Shown: positions 25,680 to 35,797, numbered from the stretch's first letter. The stretch is DNA of 64,000 bases from Variovorax sp. J22P240 (GCF_030316855.1 NZ_JASZYR010000001.1:620001-684000); one strand, 5' to 3'. Numbers and translations are program-made. The notes: generated by a model from the letters alone, not told the origin.

Positions 25680-27742
25680 GGCAAGGCTCCCTGTGCGCCG
25701 GTCAGTGGCGGAATCTCCTGGGCGGTCGGCTTGGCCTGCTTCAGCGCCTGCATGCAGATCTTGGCCGCGAAGATGCACATCGCGACCACCAGCAGTACGA
25801 AGAATCCGCAGACGAACGCATCGAGGTAGTTGTTGAAGGCAACGCGCTGCATTTCCTCGATCGACTTGGCCGGCGCGATCACCTTGCCTTGCGCGGCCGC
25901 ATCGCCGAACTTGTGCGCCAGTGCAAGGAAGCCGATGGCAGGGTCGGGATGGAAGATCTTCTGCACGCCCGCCGTCAGCGTGGTGACGAGCAGCCAGGCC
26001 GTGGGCACCAGCGTGACCCACACGTAGCGCTGGCGCTTCATCTTCACGAGCACGCTGGTGCAGAGCAGCAGGGCGATGCCGGCCAGCATCTGGTTGCCCA
26101 CGCCGAAGAGTTGCCAGAGCGTGTTGATGCCGCCGAGCGGATCCACCACGCCCTGGTACAGGAAATAGCCCCACATTGCGACGCACAGCGCGGTGGCGAT
26201 GAGGTTGGCGGGCAGAAATTCCGTGTTGCCCAGCGGCTTGTACACGTGGCCCAGCATGTCCTGGATCATGAAACGGCCCACGCGCGTGCCCGCATCGACC
26301 GCGGTCAGGATGAACAGCGCCTCGAACAGGATCGCGAAGTGATACCAGAACGCCTCCATCGACTTGCCGCCGAAGGCCTGCCCGAGGATCTGCGCCATGC
26401 CCACCGCCAGCGTCGGTGCGCCGCCGGCGCGCGAGAGGATGCTGGTCTCGCCGATGTCCTTGGCCGTTTGCGTGATCAGTTCCGGCGTGATGACGAAGCC
26501 CCACCCTGAGATCACCTGCGCCGCGCTGGCAGCCGTCGTGCCGATGACCGCGGCCGGCGCGTTCATCGCGAAGTAGATGCCCGGATCCAGCACGCTCGCG
26601 GCCGTGAGCGCCATCACCGCGACAAAGGATTCGGCCAGCATGCCGCCGAAGCCGATGAAGCGCATGTGTGATTCCTTCTCGACCATCTTGGGCGTCGTAC
26701 CCGAGGAGATCAGTGCATGGAAGCCCGATACCGATCCGCAGGCGATGGTGATGAAGAGAAACGGAAAGAGTTTGCCCGAGAACACCGGTCCGGTGCCATC
26801 GATGAAGCGCGTGGTCGCCGGCATTGCCAGCATGGGTGCGACGTAGTAGATGCCGAGCGCCAGCGCGACGATCGTGCCGATCTTCAGGAAGGTGCTCAGG
26901 TAGTCGCGCGGCGCCAGCATCAGCCACACGGGCAGGCTGGCGGCGATCGCGCCGTAGATGATCAGCGCCCAGGCAAGCTGCGGGCCGGTGAGCGTGAACA
27001 AGGGCGCCCAGGTCGGGCTTTCGGCGACCGCACGCCCGAGAAAGATCGACAGCAGGAGCAGCACCACGCCGAAGGCCGAGGCTTCGCCGACCTGTCCGGG
27101 GCGGATGATGCGCATGTAGATGCCCATCAGCAGCGCGATCGGGATGGTCGCGAAGATGGTGAAGAGGCCCCACGGGCTTCCGGTCAGCGCCTTGACGACG
27201 ATCAGCGCCAGCACCGCGAGGATGATGATCATGATCGCCAGCACGCCCACCAGCGCCAGCGTGCCGGGGATGGGGCCCAGCTCCATCTTGATCATCTCGC
27301 CGAGCGATTTGCCGTCGCGCCGCACGGACGCGAAGAGCACGATGAAATCCTGCACGGCGCCGGCCAGCACCACTCCTGAGAGGATCCACAGCGTTCCAGG
27401 CAGGTAGCCCATCTGCGCGGCGAGCACCGGGCCGACCAGCGGACCGGCGCCAGCGATGGCGGCGAAATGGTGGCCGTAGAGCACCCATTTGTTCGTCGGA
27501 ACGTAGTCCATGCCGTCGTTGTGGCGGATGGCCGGCGTGGGGCGCGAGTCGTCCAGACGCAAAACTTTGTCGGCGATGAACTTGCTGTAGAAGCGGTAGG
27601 CGATGAAGTAGACGCAGAGCGCCGCGGTCACCAGCCAGACCGCATTGACGCTTTCGCCGCGCCCCAGCGCCAGCGCGCCGAAGGAGATGGCCCCCACGAT
27701 GGCCACCGCCGGCCACAGCAAGAGGGATGTGAGCTTGTTCAT
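25676..27742 (-). CDS. cstA: CstA/BtsT-family carbon starvation carrier (pyruvate/peptide)
   Basis: A 688-residue membrane protein with about 16 to 18 hydrophobic segments. The CstA family core is clear: GHHFAAIAGAGPLVGPVLAAQMGYLPG, ITIACGSVSGFHALISSGTTPK and GGINTLWQLFGVGNQMLAGI. E. coli relatives import pyruvate (BtsT, CstA) or support peptide use on starvation. GAGGAG precedes the ATG. It is followed by the YbdD-like partner. No BtsSR/YpdAB two-component pair is nearby. Confidence 0.93.
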   Translation of the reverse strand: MNKLTSLLLWPAVAIVGAISFGALALGRGESVNAVWLVTAALCVYFIAYRFYSKFIADKVLRLDDSRPTPAIRHNDGMDYVPTNKWVLYGHHFAAIAGAGPLVGPVLAAQMGYLPGTLWILSGVVLAGAVQDFIVLFASVRRDGKSLGEMIKMELGPIPGTLALVGVLAIMIIILAVLALIVVKALTGSPWGLFTIFATIPIALLMGIYMRIIRPGQVGEASAFGVVLLLLSIFLGRAVAESPTWAPLFTLTGPQLAWALIIYGAIAASLPVWLMLAPRDYLSTFLKIGTIVALALGIYYVAPMLAMPATTRFIDGTGPVFSGKLFPFLFITIACGSVSGFHALISSGTTPKMVEKESHMRFIGFGGMLAESFVAVMALTAASVLDPGIYFAMNAPAAVIGTTAASAAQVISGWGFVITPELITQTAKDIGETSILSRAGGAPTLAVGMAQILGQAFGGKSMEAFWYHFAILFEALFILTAVDAGTRVGRFMIQDMLGHVYKPLGNTEFLPANLIATALCVAMWGYFLYQGVVDPLGGINTLWQLFGVGNQMLAGIALLLCTSVLVKMKRQRYVWVTLVPTAWLLVTTLTAGVQKIFHPDPAIGFLALAHKFGDAAAQGKVIAPAKSIEEMQRVAFNNYLDAFVCGFFVLLVVAMCIFAAKICMQALKQAKPTAQEIPPLTGAQGALP

Positions 27743-27957
27743 GGCGCCGCTCCTCTCAAAAAGAACAGGTCCGGGCCGAGCGGACGTCAGACGACTCCTT
27801 GGGCGGTCGCCATCATCCTGCCGCGGCGTCCCGCGCGCAAGGCGAAGGAGTGTCCGGCCTGCAACCGGGCGAAATGACTACCGCCTAAGCGATATAGACC
27901 TACACACCCACAAGGTAATACATAAGTAGTCTGGAAAGGAACACTCAGGGAGCCGTC

Positions 27958-28224
27958 GTGCAACGATTGAGAAAAGGCGAAATGACACGGCTGCACCGCG
28001 CGGTCGTCATGAGCCGTCTCGCAGTCGACGCGGCACGCGGAGAACTCATCGAGGCGCTGGGCGACTGGATGTGCGGGAGCCACAAGCCGCCGCCGAGTCC
28101 CGAGGAGATCGCGGAGTTGGCCCGCCTTGTCGAGACACAGGAACAGGCCGAGGCAAACTACGCGCGGTGTATCGCCGCGCTGTCCGACGAGTGGGTCTCG
28201 CACGCGCGCCGCAAGGCCGGCTGA
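27958..28224 (+). CDS. Small hypothetical helical protein
   Basis: An 88-residue protein predicted to be mostly helical, with a repeated Ala/Glu pattern (SPEEIAELARLVETQEQAEANYARCIAAL). I do not recognise the family. GTG 27958 has GGGAG seven bases upstream; ATG 27982 is an alternative with weaker AAAGG. It is divergent from cstA over a 215-base region and converges on the GntP permease gene. Confidence 0.6.
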   Translation: MQRLRKGEMTRLHRAVVMSRLAVDAARGELIEALGDWMCGSHKPPPSPEEIAELARLVETQEQAEANYARCIAALSDEWVSHARRKAG

Positions 28225-28238
28225 GCGTCAGGCGCGCT

Positions 28239-29693
28239 TCAGAAGGATCCGAAGGCTGTACCGAGCGCGATCACGGCGATCAGCGCGATCAGCGCGCCGA
28301 CGATGCCCACCATCACGATGTCGAAATAGCTTTCGCGGTGACCCGTGCCACACACCGCAAGCAGGGTGACGACCGCGCCGTTGTGCGGCAGGCTGTCGAG
28401 TGTGCCCGCGCCGATCACCGCCACGCGGTGCATCAGGGCCGGGTCGATTCCGGCCGTCGCGGCCAACTGCATGTAGGTGGCGCCCAGCGCATCGAGCGCG
28501 ATCGTCAAGCCGCCCGAGGCCGATCCGGTCAGCGCAGCCAGGATGTTGGTCGACAGCGCCAGCGACACCAGAGGGCCGCCGCCGATGCCAAGCACCCAGT
28601 CGCGCACCATCTCGAAGGCCGGCATGGCGGCGACCACCGCGCCGAAGCCCACCAGGCTGGCCACGCACACGACCGGCAGCACCGAGGCGTTCGCGCCCGC
28701 GTCGACCGTTGCGCGCAGCGAAGGCAGGCGATTCCAATTCAAGACCACCAGCAGGACGATGGCAGCAGTCAGCGCGACAAGCACCGCCCAGACGCCGCCC
28801 ACGTTCGCAAGAGTGATGCCGCCGAACCGTGGCTCTTCGAGGTAGCTCGTGTCCAGGCTTGGCAGCACCACGAGTGCCATCAGAAGATTCACGAGGACGA
28901 CCACGACCAGCGGCAGTAGCGCGACCACGATGCCCGGCTGGCCAGCGCCATGCTGGCCATGGGTGATTTCGGCCGGGTCGAAGCTGCCGGAAGTCGTCGC
29001 GCGTTCGCGCACCACCGGGTCTTCGGCGGCGCCCACGTGCTTGTCGACCGCAACGGGGGCGTAACTTTCGCCGGACCGGCGTGCGCCGCCCTCGGCGCGG
29101 CGCAGCCACCACATGCCGAAGCCGAGCATGATGGCCGCCGCGATCACGCCGAGCCCGGGTGCGGCGAAGGCTGTGGTGCCGAAGAAGGGCATCGGGATCG
29201 CGTTCTGGATGGCCGGCGTGCCCGGCAGCGCGGACATCGTGAAGGTCGACGTGCCCAGTGCAATGGCCGCTGGCATCAGGCGCGCCGGAATGTCCGCTGC
29301 GCGGAACAGCGCGTGCGCCATGGGCGCGAGTACGAAGAAGGCGACGAAGAGACTTACCCCGCCGTAGGTCACGAGCGCACCAGCGAGCACCACCGCGAGC
29401 ATCGCGCGCTTGGGGCCGAGCTTTTCGGTCATGAAGCGCGCGATCGTCTGCACCGAGCCGCTGTCGTCCATCAGCTTGCCGAAGACCGCGCCGAGCAGGA
29501 AGAGCGGGAAGAACTGCGCCAGGAAGCCGGCGGCCGAGCTCATGAAGGTTTGCGTCCAGTGCGCGAGCAGCGGCTCGCTCGCGAAGAGCGCCGCGATCAG
29601 CGCCGCGGCAGGCGCCAGGACGAGCACGCTCCAGCCGCGGTAGGAGAGCCAGATGAGCAGGCCGAGGCCTACGAAGATGCCTGCGAGTCCCAT
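28239..29693 (-). CDS. GntP-family permease
   Basis: A 484-residue membrane carrier of the GntP family, which takes up gluconate, related acids or D-beta-hydroxybutyrate. Family-like segments are FFPLFLLGAVFGKLMDDSG, ALVTYGGVSLFVAFFVLAP, SALPGTPAIQNAIP and the C-terminal GTLDSLPHNGAVVTLLAVCG. A cytosolic loop of about 60 polar residues splits the two halves. It starts three bases after the patatin gene ends, so both are one operon. That pairing suggests 3-hydroxybutyrate rather than gluconate as substrate (inference from neighbourhood). Confidence 0.9.
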   Translation of the reverse strand: MGLAGIFVGLGLLIWLSYRGWSVLVLAPAAALIAALFASEPLLAHWTQTFMSSAAGFLAQFFPLFLLGAVFGKLMDDSGSVQTIARFMTEKLGPKRAMLAVVLAGALVTYGGVSLFVAFFVLAPMAHALFRAADIPARLMPAAIALGTSTFTMSALPGTPAIQNAIPMPFFGTTAFAAPGLGVIAAAIMLGFGMWWLRRAEGGARRSGESYAPVAVDKHVGAAEDPVVRERATTSGSFDPAEITHGQHGAGQPGIVVALLPLVVVVLVNLLMALVVLPSLDTSYLEEPRFGGITLANVGGVWAVLVALTAAIVLLVVLNWNRLPSLRATVDAGANASVLPVVCVASLVGFGAVVAAMPAFEMVRDWVLGIGGGPLVSLALSTNILAALTGSASGGLTIALDALGATYMQLAATAGIDPALMHRVAVIGAGTLDSLPHNGAVVTLLAVCGTGHRESYFDIVMVGIVGALIALIAVIALGTAFGSF

Positions 29694-29696
29694 GGC

Positions 29697-30710
29697 TCAG
29701 ACTCCTTCCAGCAAGGCGTCGAGATCGAGCGTCGAACGCTTGCCGATGTCGCCTGCGTGCGCATCGATGAACGCGCTCGCGGTGTGCCGTCCTTCGTCGC
29801 GCAGTTTGCACAGGAAGGCCCACTCCGTGATCATCTTCGACGAATAGCCGAGGTCCAGCATGGCCTCCGTGGCGATGCGATGGATGCGCATGCGCGCCCA
29901 GGCAGCGCCTTCGCCGCGGCCGGGGTCCGCCACCTGATGCAGCAGGGCGATCATGCGAAGTTCCTTCAACAGCGGCGAGTTGAACGAGATCTCGTTGAGC
30001 CGGTTCGTGATGTCCTGCGCGCTGCGCGGCACGCCCGGACGCTCGACCGGATTGATCTGCACGAGGATGGTGTCGCTCGACTGGCACTCGCGGATCAGCG
30101 GCGTCATCGTCGGATTGCCGGCGTATCCGCCGTCCCAGTAGGGATCCCCGTCGATTTCGACCGCATGGAACATGGTCGGCAGGCACGCCGATGCCAGCAG
30201 AACGTCAGGGCCGATCTCGGCATTGCGGAACACGCGCCCTCTGCCGGTGCGCACATTGGTCGCCGTCACGAAGAGCTTGATCGGCGAGGAGGCGAGGCGC
30301 TCGAAGTCGATCAGGTCGGCCAGGATGCCGCGCAGCGGGTTCATGCCTTGCGGATTGAGGTCGTAGGGCGACCACAGGCGCGTCGCCATCTCGATCGCCA
30401 CGAAGGCCGGCGAGCTATCGAGCGACCAGGTCCCGGTCATCATCTCCGTCCAGCCGCGTCGGAAGGGGCTGTAGCGGGCCGCATCGGAGACGCCGCGCCA
30501 GAAGTTCTCCAGGGCTTCGCGTGCGCCCTCGGGGCCGCCTGCGGCGTGACCGCAGGCGAGTACGGCCGCATTCATCGCGCCGGCCGAAGTGCCCGAGATG
30601 CCGTCGAGGCGCACCCAGGGTTCTTCCAGCAGGCGGTCGAGCACGCCCCAGGTGAAGGCGCCATGGGAGCCGCCGCCTTGCAGTGCAAGGTCGATAGGTA
30701 GAGTTTTCAT
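29697..30710 (-). CDS. Patatin-like phospholipase family protein
   Basis: A 337-residue patatin fold hydrolase with oxyanion loop LQGGGSHGAF, nucleophile elbow GTSAG and catalytic dyad Asp in WDGGYAG. No signal peptide is seen, so it should be cytoplasmic. GGAGG six bases before ATG 30710 sets the start. In Comamonadaceae such genes sit next to 3-hydroxybutyrate transport or dehydrogenase genes and may act in polyhydroxybutyrate or lipid turnover; the substrate is not shown by sequence. It is divergent from the efflux operon across 294 non-coding bases with no other gene visible. Confidence 0.88.
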   Translation of the reverse strand: MKTLPIDLALQGGGSHGAFTWGVLDRLLEEPWVRLDGISGTSAGAMNAAVLACGHAAGGPEGAREALENFWRGVSDAARYSPFRRGWTEMMTGTWSLDSSPAFVAIEMATRLWSPYDLNPQGMNPLRGILADLIDFERLASSPIKLFVTATNVRTGRGRVFRNAEIGPDVLLASACLPTMFHAVEIDGDPYWDGGYAGNPTMTPLIRECQSSDTILVQINPVERPGVPRSAQDITNRLNEISFNSPLLKELRMIALLHQVADPGRGEGAAWARMRIHRIATEAMLDLGYSSKMITEWAFLCKLRDEGRHTASAFIDAHAGDIGKRSTLDLDALLEGV

Positions 30711-31004
30711 TGGTTCCTCCAAATCTGCAGCGAAGTCCGCCGCCGAACTGCATGTCCTCGCAAGGATCTGCCCTCGCAAGGATCGTGCGTGGTTTGCGTC
30801 ACCTGCACGAGAACACGAAATCGAACCGAACGTCAATTGGCACAAGGTGCAAGGTAGTCCCGGACTGCAACGGCGCGTACTTTCTTGCCCATCGCCATCT
30901 TTGAGGCGACATTAGCGATTCAACAACAGCCTTGGCTCGGCCCGGGTCGCTCGCCTGCTCCAGTGCCGTCGTCCGACCCTCCGAAGCAGGAGGAGCGCGG
31001 TCTC

Positions 31005-32609
31005 ATGGGTTTGCATCTCGTCGGAACGTGGCCTCGCGCGTGCAGTGCGGCGCTTGCACTTGCATTCCTTGTTGCATGCTCGAAGAAGGAGCCGGAGAAG
31101 CCACCCCCGCAGGCGATCGACGTATCGGTGCAGGTCGTCAAGGCGCAGACCGTGCCCGTCACTTTCGAATTCGTGGGCCAGACCGAGAGCTCGCAGCGGG
31201 TCGAGATTCGTGCGCGCGTCTCAGGGTTTCTCGAAAGACGCGTCTACACCGAAGGCGCTTTCGTTCAGCCGGGCCAGGTGCTCTTCCTTATGGACGCCAA
31301 GCCCTTCGAAGCCAGCCTGAAGGCGGCGCGCGGAGAGCTGGCTCAGCAGCAGGCACGCCTCAACACCGCGCGCGCCAATCTTGCGCGCGTGAAACCACTC
31401 GTCACGGACAACGCACTGGCGGCCAAGGACCTCGACGATGCCACGGGGCAAGAGCAGGCCGCGGCGGCCGCCGTCGAGTCCGCCGCGGCGAAGGTCACCG
31501 ATGCGCAGTTGAACCTCAGCTACGTCACGATCACGTCGCCCGTCGCGGGCCAGTCGTCGTTCGCCAAGGTGCAGGACGGTGCTTATGTGAGTTCGGCTAA
31601 CAGCCTGCTGACCTATGTGGCCAAGCTCGACCCGATGCGGGTCAACTTCAGTCTCTCGGAGAACGAATCGCTGCGCAGGCAGGACGAGGTCGCGAAGGGA
31701 ACGCTGATCAAGGCACCACACGACGACTACACGGTCGAGATCGTCCTCGCAGACGGCACGAGTTTTCCGGCGCAAGGGCGCATCACCTTTGCGGATGCGT
31801 CGTACAGCCAGGAGACCGGCACTTTCCTTCTGCGCGCGGAGGTGCCCAATCCCAAGGGAGACCTGAAGCCGGGACAGTTCGTGCGCGTCAAGGTCCACGG
31901 CTTCACGCGGCCGAATTCGATCGTCGTGCCGCAGCGGGCCGTGCAGCAAAGTCCGCGCGGCGAATTCGTCTGGACGGTCGATGGCGAAGGCAAGGCCAGC
32001 CAACGTCCCATCCAGGTCGGCGACTGGATGGGCGATCAATGGCTCGTGACCGGCGGGCTCAAGGATGGGGAGCGGGTGGTGGTCGACGGATTCATGCGGC
32101 TGGGGCCAGGCGCGGTCGTTCGCGCCAAGGAAGTGCCCGCGACGTCACTGCCGGCGAGCGGCATCGCGCAGGTAACGACGGCGGCGTCTTCCGCATCGGC
32201 AGGTGGGGCCGGCGCTGGGGCCGCGCAGCCTTCGTCGGGCAAGGCCGCGGCTCCCTCCGCCGCCGCTGCCGCTGCCGTCGCTGCCGCTGCGGACAAGGAT
32301 GCCGTGTACTTCGATCGCGGCCGGACTTCGCTGGATGCCACCGGTCACGCGCGTCTCATCGCGGTCGTTGCCGCGTTGAAGGCCAAGCCTGAACTCCGGG
32401 TCGAGCTGCATGGCTATGTCGATTCGAGCGGTGACATGACACGCAATGCAGCCTTGGCCAAGCAGCGCGCCGAGTCGGTGCGCGATGCGCTGCTGGCGGC
32501 CGACGTGCCGCCCGATCGCATCGTGCTGAAGGCGCCGGCCAATATCGTGGGGGGCGCTTCGCCCGCGCTGGCACGTCGTGTGGATGTCGTGCTCGCGGGG
32601 GCACGATGA
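31005..32609 (+). CDS. RND efflux periplasmic adaptor lipoprotein with C-terminal OmpA domain
   Basis: A 534-residue fusion. An N-terminal lipoprotein signal ends in FLVAC (Cys25). The adaptor part follows: lipoyl half-motifs around VEIRARVSGFLERRVYTEGAFVQPG-type sequence, a coiled-coil hairpin (about 100-160) and beta-barrel regions ending near 375. Then comes a low-complexity Ala/Ser/Gly linker (about 380-428). Residues 430-534 are an OmpA-like peptidoglycan-binding domain (VYFDRGRTSLD, then NAALAKQRAESVRDALL). Ordinary AcrA-type adaptors lack such a tail. AGGAGG lies before ATG 31005. The stop overlaps the pump start by four bases. Confidence 0.9.
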   Translation: MGLHLVGTWPRACSAALALAFLVACSKKEPEKPPPQAIDVSVQVVKAQTVPVTFEFVGQTESSQRVEIRARVSGFLERRVYTEGAFVQPGQVLFLMDAKPFEASLKAARGELAQQQARLNTARANLARVKPLVTDNALAAKDLDDATGQEQAAAAAVESAAAKVTDAQLNLSYVTITSPVAGQSSFAKVQDGAYVSSANSLLTYVAKLDPMRVNFSLSENESLRRQDEVAKGTLIKAPHDDYTVEIVLADGTSFPAQGRITFADASYSQETGTFLLRAEVPNPKGDLKPGQFVRVKVHGFTRPNSIVVPQRAVQQSPRGEFVWTVDGEGKASQRPIQVGDWMGDQWLVTGGLKDGERVVVDGFMRLGPGAVVRAKEVPATSLPASGIAQVTTAASSASAGGAGAGAAQPSSGKAAAPSAAAAAAVAAAADKDAVYFDRGRTSLDATGHARLIAVVAALKAKPELRVELHGYVDSSGDMTRNAALAKQRAESVRDALLAADVPPDRIVLKAPANIVGGASPALARRVDVVLAGAR

Positions 32610-35600
32610 AGTTCGCGCACTTCTTCATCGACCGGCCGATCTTCGCGTCGGTCATCTCGGTCATCCTCGTGCTTGCAGGGCTGGTCGCGATGCTGAATCT
32701 GCCGATCGCGCAGTTCCCGGACATCACGCCGCCGCAGATCTCGGTCAGCGCCACCTATCCGGGCGCCAGTTCCGAAGTGGTGTCTCAGAACGTTGCGGCG
32801 CCGATCGAGCAGCAGGTCAACGGCGCCGATCGCATGATGTACATGAACTCCACGTCGAGTTCGACCGGGAACATGACGCTGTCGGTGTACTTCGAGATCG
32901 GCACCGATCCTTCGCTGGCGCAGGTCGACGTGCAGAACCGCGTGAACCTCGCGCTGCCCACGCTGCCTTCGGCCGTGAGCAGCCAGGGCGTCTCGGTCGC
33001 GAAGAAATCGCAGGCCTTCATGATGATCGTGGCGATCTATTCGCCCGACGACAGCCAGAACCCGACCTTTCTCGCGAACTACGCCAACATCAACGTGCTT
33101 GATGCAATCAAGCGCGTGCCGGGGGCGAACCAGAGTTCGATCTTCGGCTCTCCGGACTATGCGATGCGGCTGTGGCTCAAGCCCGACCGCATGGCCGGCC
33201 TCAGCCTGACGGCGACCGACGTGCAGGCCGCGGTGGCCGCGCAGAACCAGCAATACGCCGCCGGCCGCCTCGGCGCGTCGCCCACGACCGCGCCGGTGCA
33301 GCAGACCATTCCGGTCGCGACCTCCGGCCGCATGACCGAGCCGTCGCAGTTCGACAACATCATCCTGCGTGCGCAGCAGGGCACGGGCGCGATCGTGCGC
33401 GTCAAGGACATCGGCCGCTCGGAACTGGGTGCGAAGGACTACTCGATCCGCTCCAAGTACAACGGCAAGACGGCCACGCTGATCGCCATTTACCAGCAGC
33501 CGGGCGCCAATGCGCTGCAGGTCGCCAAGGACGTGAAGGCGCTTCTTCGCGAACTGAAGCCCACCTTCCCCGACGGCGTGGACTACGACATCGCGCTGGA
33601 CACGACCGTGTTCGTGCAGGAGTCGATCAACGAAGTGGTGCACACCTTCGTCGAGGCGGTGGTGCTGGTCGTGCTGGTGGTCTTCATCTTCCTGCAGAGC
33701 TTTCGCGCCACGCTGGTGCCCATCCTGGCGGTGCCGGTGTCCATCCTCGGCGCTTTCATCGGCATGATGGCGATGGGCTTCTCGATCAACATGCTGACCC
33801 TGTTCGGCATGGTGCTGGCCATCGGAATCGTGGTGGATGACGCGATCGTCGTGGTCGAGAACGTCGAGCGCAACATGGCCGAGTTCGGCCTCGGGCCGAA
33901 GGAGGCCGCGAAGAAGGCGATGGACGAGGTCAGCGGTCCGGTGGTTGCCATCGTGCTGGTGCTGTGCGCGGTGTTCATTCCGGTGGCCTTCCTCTCGGGC
34001 ATCACCGGGCAGCTCTACAAGCAGTTCGCCATCACCATTGCGGTGTCGGTGGTGCTGTCGGGCGTCGTCGCGCTGACGCTCTCGCCGGCGCTGGCGGCCA
34101 TCCTGCTGAAGCCGCCGGAGCCGGGCGAGCACGAGAAGAAGGGCTTCTTCGGTTGGTTCAACCGGCGCTTCGAAAGGCTCACCGAGCGCTACACCTCCAC
34201 CACGCGGCTGGCCATCCGGCGCGTGGGCATGTCGGTGCTGCTGATCGTCGGGATGATCGCCATCATGCTAGGCCTGTTCAGGCACGTGCCGTCGACCTTC
34301 CTGCCGGTGGAAGACCAGGGCTACATCTTCACCGCGGTGATCATGCCGGACGCGGCCAGCCTGGACCGCACCGAAGCGGCGACCGATCGCGCGCAACAAT
34401 GGTTCAGCAAGCAGGCGGCCGTGCAGTCGGTGGCCTCGGTGCCGGGCTTCAGCCTGATCGACTCGCAGCTCAAGTCCAACGCGGGCGTTCTATTCGTTTC
34501 GCTCAAGGGCTTCGCGGAGCGCCAGGCGCCGGCCGACAGGGCCGATGCGCTGATCCGCAGCGCGAGCGCGGAGTTCGCGACCTTCGAGGACTCGGTGATG
34601 ATCCCGGTCAACCCGCCTTCGATTCCGGGGCTGGGCACGACCGGCGGCTTCGAGTTCTGGGTGCAGAGCGAGGGCGATGCCACGCTGCAGCGCGTCGAGG
34701 AGGTGACGCGCGCCATCATTGCGAAGTCGCGCGAGCGGCCCGAGTTGCGCGGCGTGAATTCCACCATCAACACGCGCTCGCGGCAGTTGCTCGTGGATGT
34801 GGACCGCGACAAGTCCGAAAGCCTCGGAGTGCCGGTGCAGGACGTGTACTCGACCTTGCAGACGCTCTTCGGCTCGCTCTACGTCAGCCAGTTCCCGAAG
34901 AACAGCCGGCTGTTCCAGGTCATCCTGCAGGCAGAACCGGATTACCGCATCAAGCCTGAGGACCTGCAGAACATGTACGTGCGCAACCGCAGCGGCCAGA
35001 TGGTGCCGTTGAAGGCGGTGGCCACCACGCGCTATGTGACAGGTGCCGATATCGTCACACGCTTCAACAACTTCACCGCGGCCAAGATCTCGGGCGATGC
35101 CGCTCCCGGGTACAGCTCCGGCCAGGCGCTCGATGCCATGGAAGCCATCGCGAAGGAGGTGCTGCCGCAGGGCTTTTCCTTTGCGTGGTCCGGGCAGGCG
35201 TACGAAGAACGCAAGGCCGGATCGACTGCCGGCTTGGTGTTCGCGTTCGCGCTGGTGATGGTGTTCCTGATCCTCGCGGCGCAGTACGAGAAATGGACCT
35301 TGCCGATCGGCGTGTTGTTGGCGGTGCCCTTCGCGCTCTTCGGTGCGATCGCCGCGATCTGGATGCGCGGCATCCAGAACGACGTGTATTTTCAGATCGG
35401 GTTGACGGTACTGATCGCCCTGGCCGCGAAGAACGCGATCCTGATCTTCGAGTTCGCGGTCGAGTTGCGGCACAAGGAAGGGATGTCGCCCTACGACGCG
35501 GCGGTCGGTGCGGCGAAGCTTCGCCTGCGGCCGATCATCATGACCTCGCTGGCCTTCATCCTGGGCTGTATTCCGCTCGCGATCGCGAGCGGCGCCTCGG

Positions 35601-35797
35601 CGGCGAGCCGGCAGTCTCTGGGCACGGGCGTGATCGGCGGCATGCTGGGCGCGACGGCGATCGCGATCTTCTTCATTCCGATGTTTTTCTGGGGTTTCGA
35701 AGTGCTCAGCGATCGCGCGGCGGGGAAGAAGGCGGTGTCTCATCCGGCCCGCGAATCCGGGCCGGACGGGGAGGGGGGTGCCCATGGTGCGCATTGA
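32606..35797 (+). CDS. RND multidrug efflux pump, HAE1/AcrB family inner-membrane subunit
   Basis: A 1063-residue RND transporter with 12 expected membrane segments and two large periplasmic loops. The start MKFAHFFIDRPIFASVISV is typical of hydrophobe/amphiphile exporters. The proton-relay acids Asp411-Asp412 (GIVVDDAIVVVENVER) in TM4 and the lysine in LAAKNAILIFEFA of TM10 are present, so the pump should be functional. It forms a tripartite system with the flanking adaptor and outer-membrane factor. No local regulator gene is adjacent. Confidence 0.95.
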   Translation: MKFAHFFIDRPIFASVISVILVLAGLVAMLNLPIAQFPDITPPQISVSATYPGASSEVVSQNVAAPIEQQVNGADRMMYMNSTSSSTGNMTLSVYFEIGTDPSLAQVDVQNRVNLALPTLPSAVSSQGVSVAKKSQAFMMIVAIYSPDDSQNPTFLANYANINVLDAIKRVPGANQSSIFGSPDYAMRLWLKPDRMAGLSLTATDVQAAVAAQNQQYAAGRLGASPTTAPVQQTIPVATSGRMTEPSQFDNIILRAQQGTGAIVRVKDIGRSELGAKDYSIRSKYNGKTATLIAIYQQPGANALQVAKDVKALLRELKPTFPDGVDYDIALDTTVFVQESINEVVHTFVEAVVLVVLVVFIFLQSFRATLVPILAVPVSILGAFIGMMAMGFSINMLTLFGMVLAIGIVVDDAIVVVENVERNMAEFGLGPKEAAKKAMDEVSGPVVAIVLVLCAVFIPVAFLSGITGQLYKQFAITIAVSVVLSGVVALTLSPALAAILLKPPEPGEHEKKGFFGWFNRRFERLTERYTSTTRLAIRRVGMSVLLIVGMIAIMLGLFRHVPSTFLPVEDQGYIFTAVIMPDAASLDRTEAATDRAQQWFSKQAAVQSVASVPGFSLIDSQLKSNAGVLFVSLKGFAERQAPADRADALIRSASAEFATFEDSVMIPVNPPSIPGLGTTGGFEFWVQSEGDATLQRVEEVTRAIIAKSRERPELRGVNSTINTRSRQLLVDVDRDKSESLGVPVQDVYSTLQTLFGSLYVSQFPKNSRLFQVILQAEPDYRIKPEDLQNMYVRNRSGQMVPLKAVATTRYVTGADIVTRFNNFTAAKISGDAAPGYSSGQALDAMEAIAKEVLPQGFSFAWSGQAYEERKAGSTAGLVFAFALVMVFLILAAQYEKWTLPIGVLLAVPFALFGAIAAIWMRGIQNDVYFQIGLTVLIALAAKNAILIFEFAVELRHKEGMSPYDAAVGAAKLRLRPIIMTSLAFILGCIPLAIASGASAASRQSLGTGVIGGMLGATAIAIFFIPMFFWGFEVLSDRAAGKKAVSHPARESGPDGEGGAHGAH

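Noticed and set aside
25461..27716. A 751-codon frame overlapping cstA on the same strand
   Set aside because: Only its last 72 codons (the YbdD-like protein) are family-like; the rest is the out-of-frame reading of cstA.
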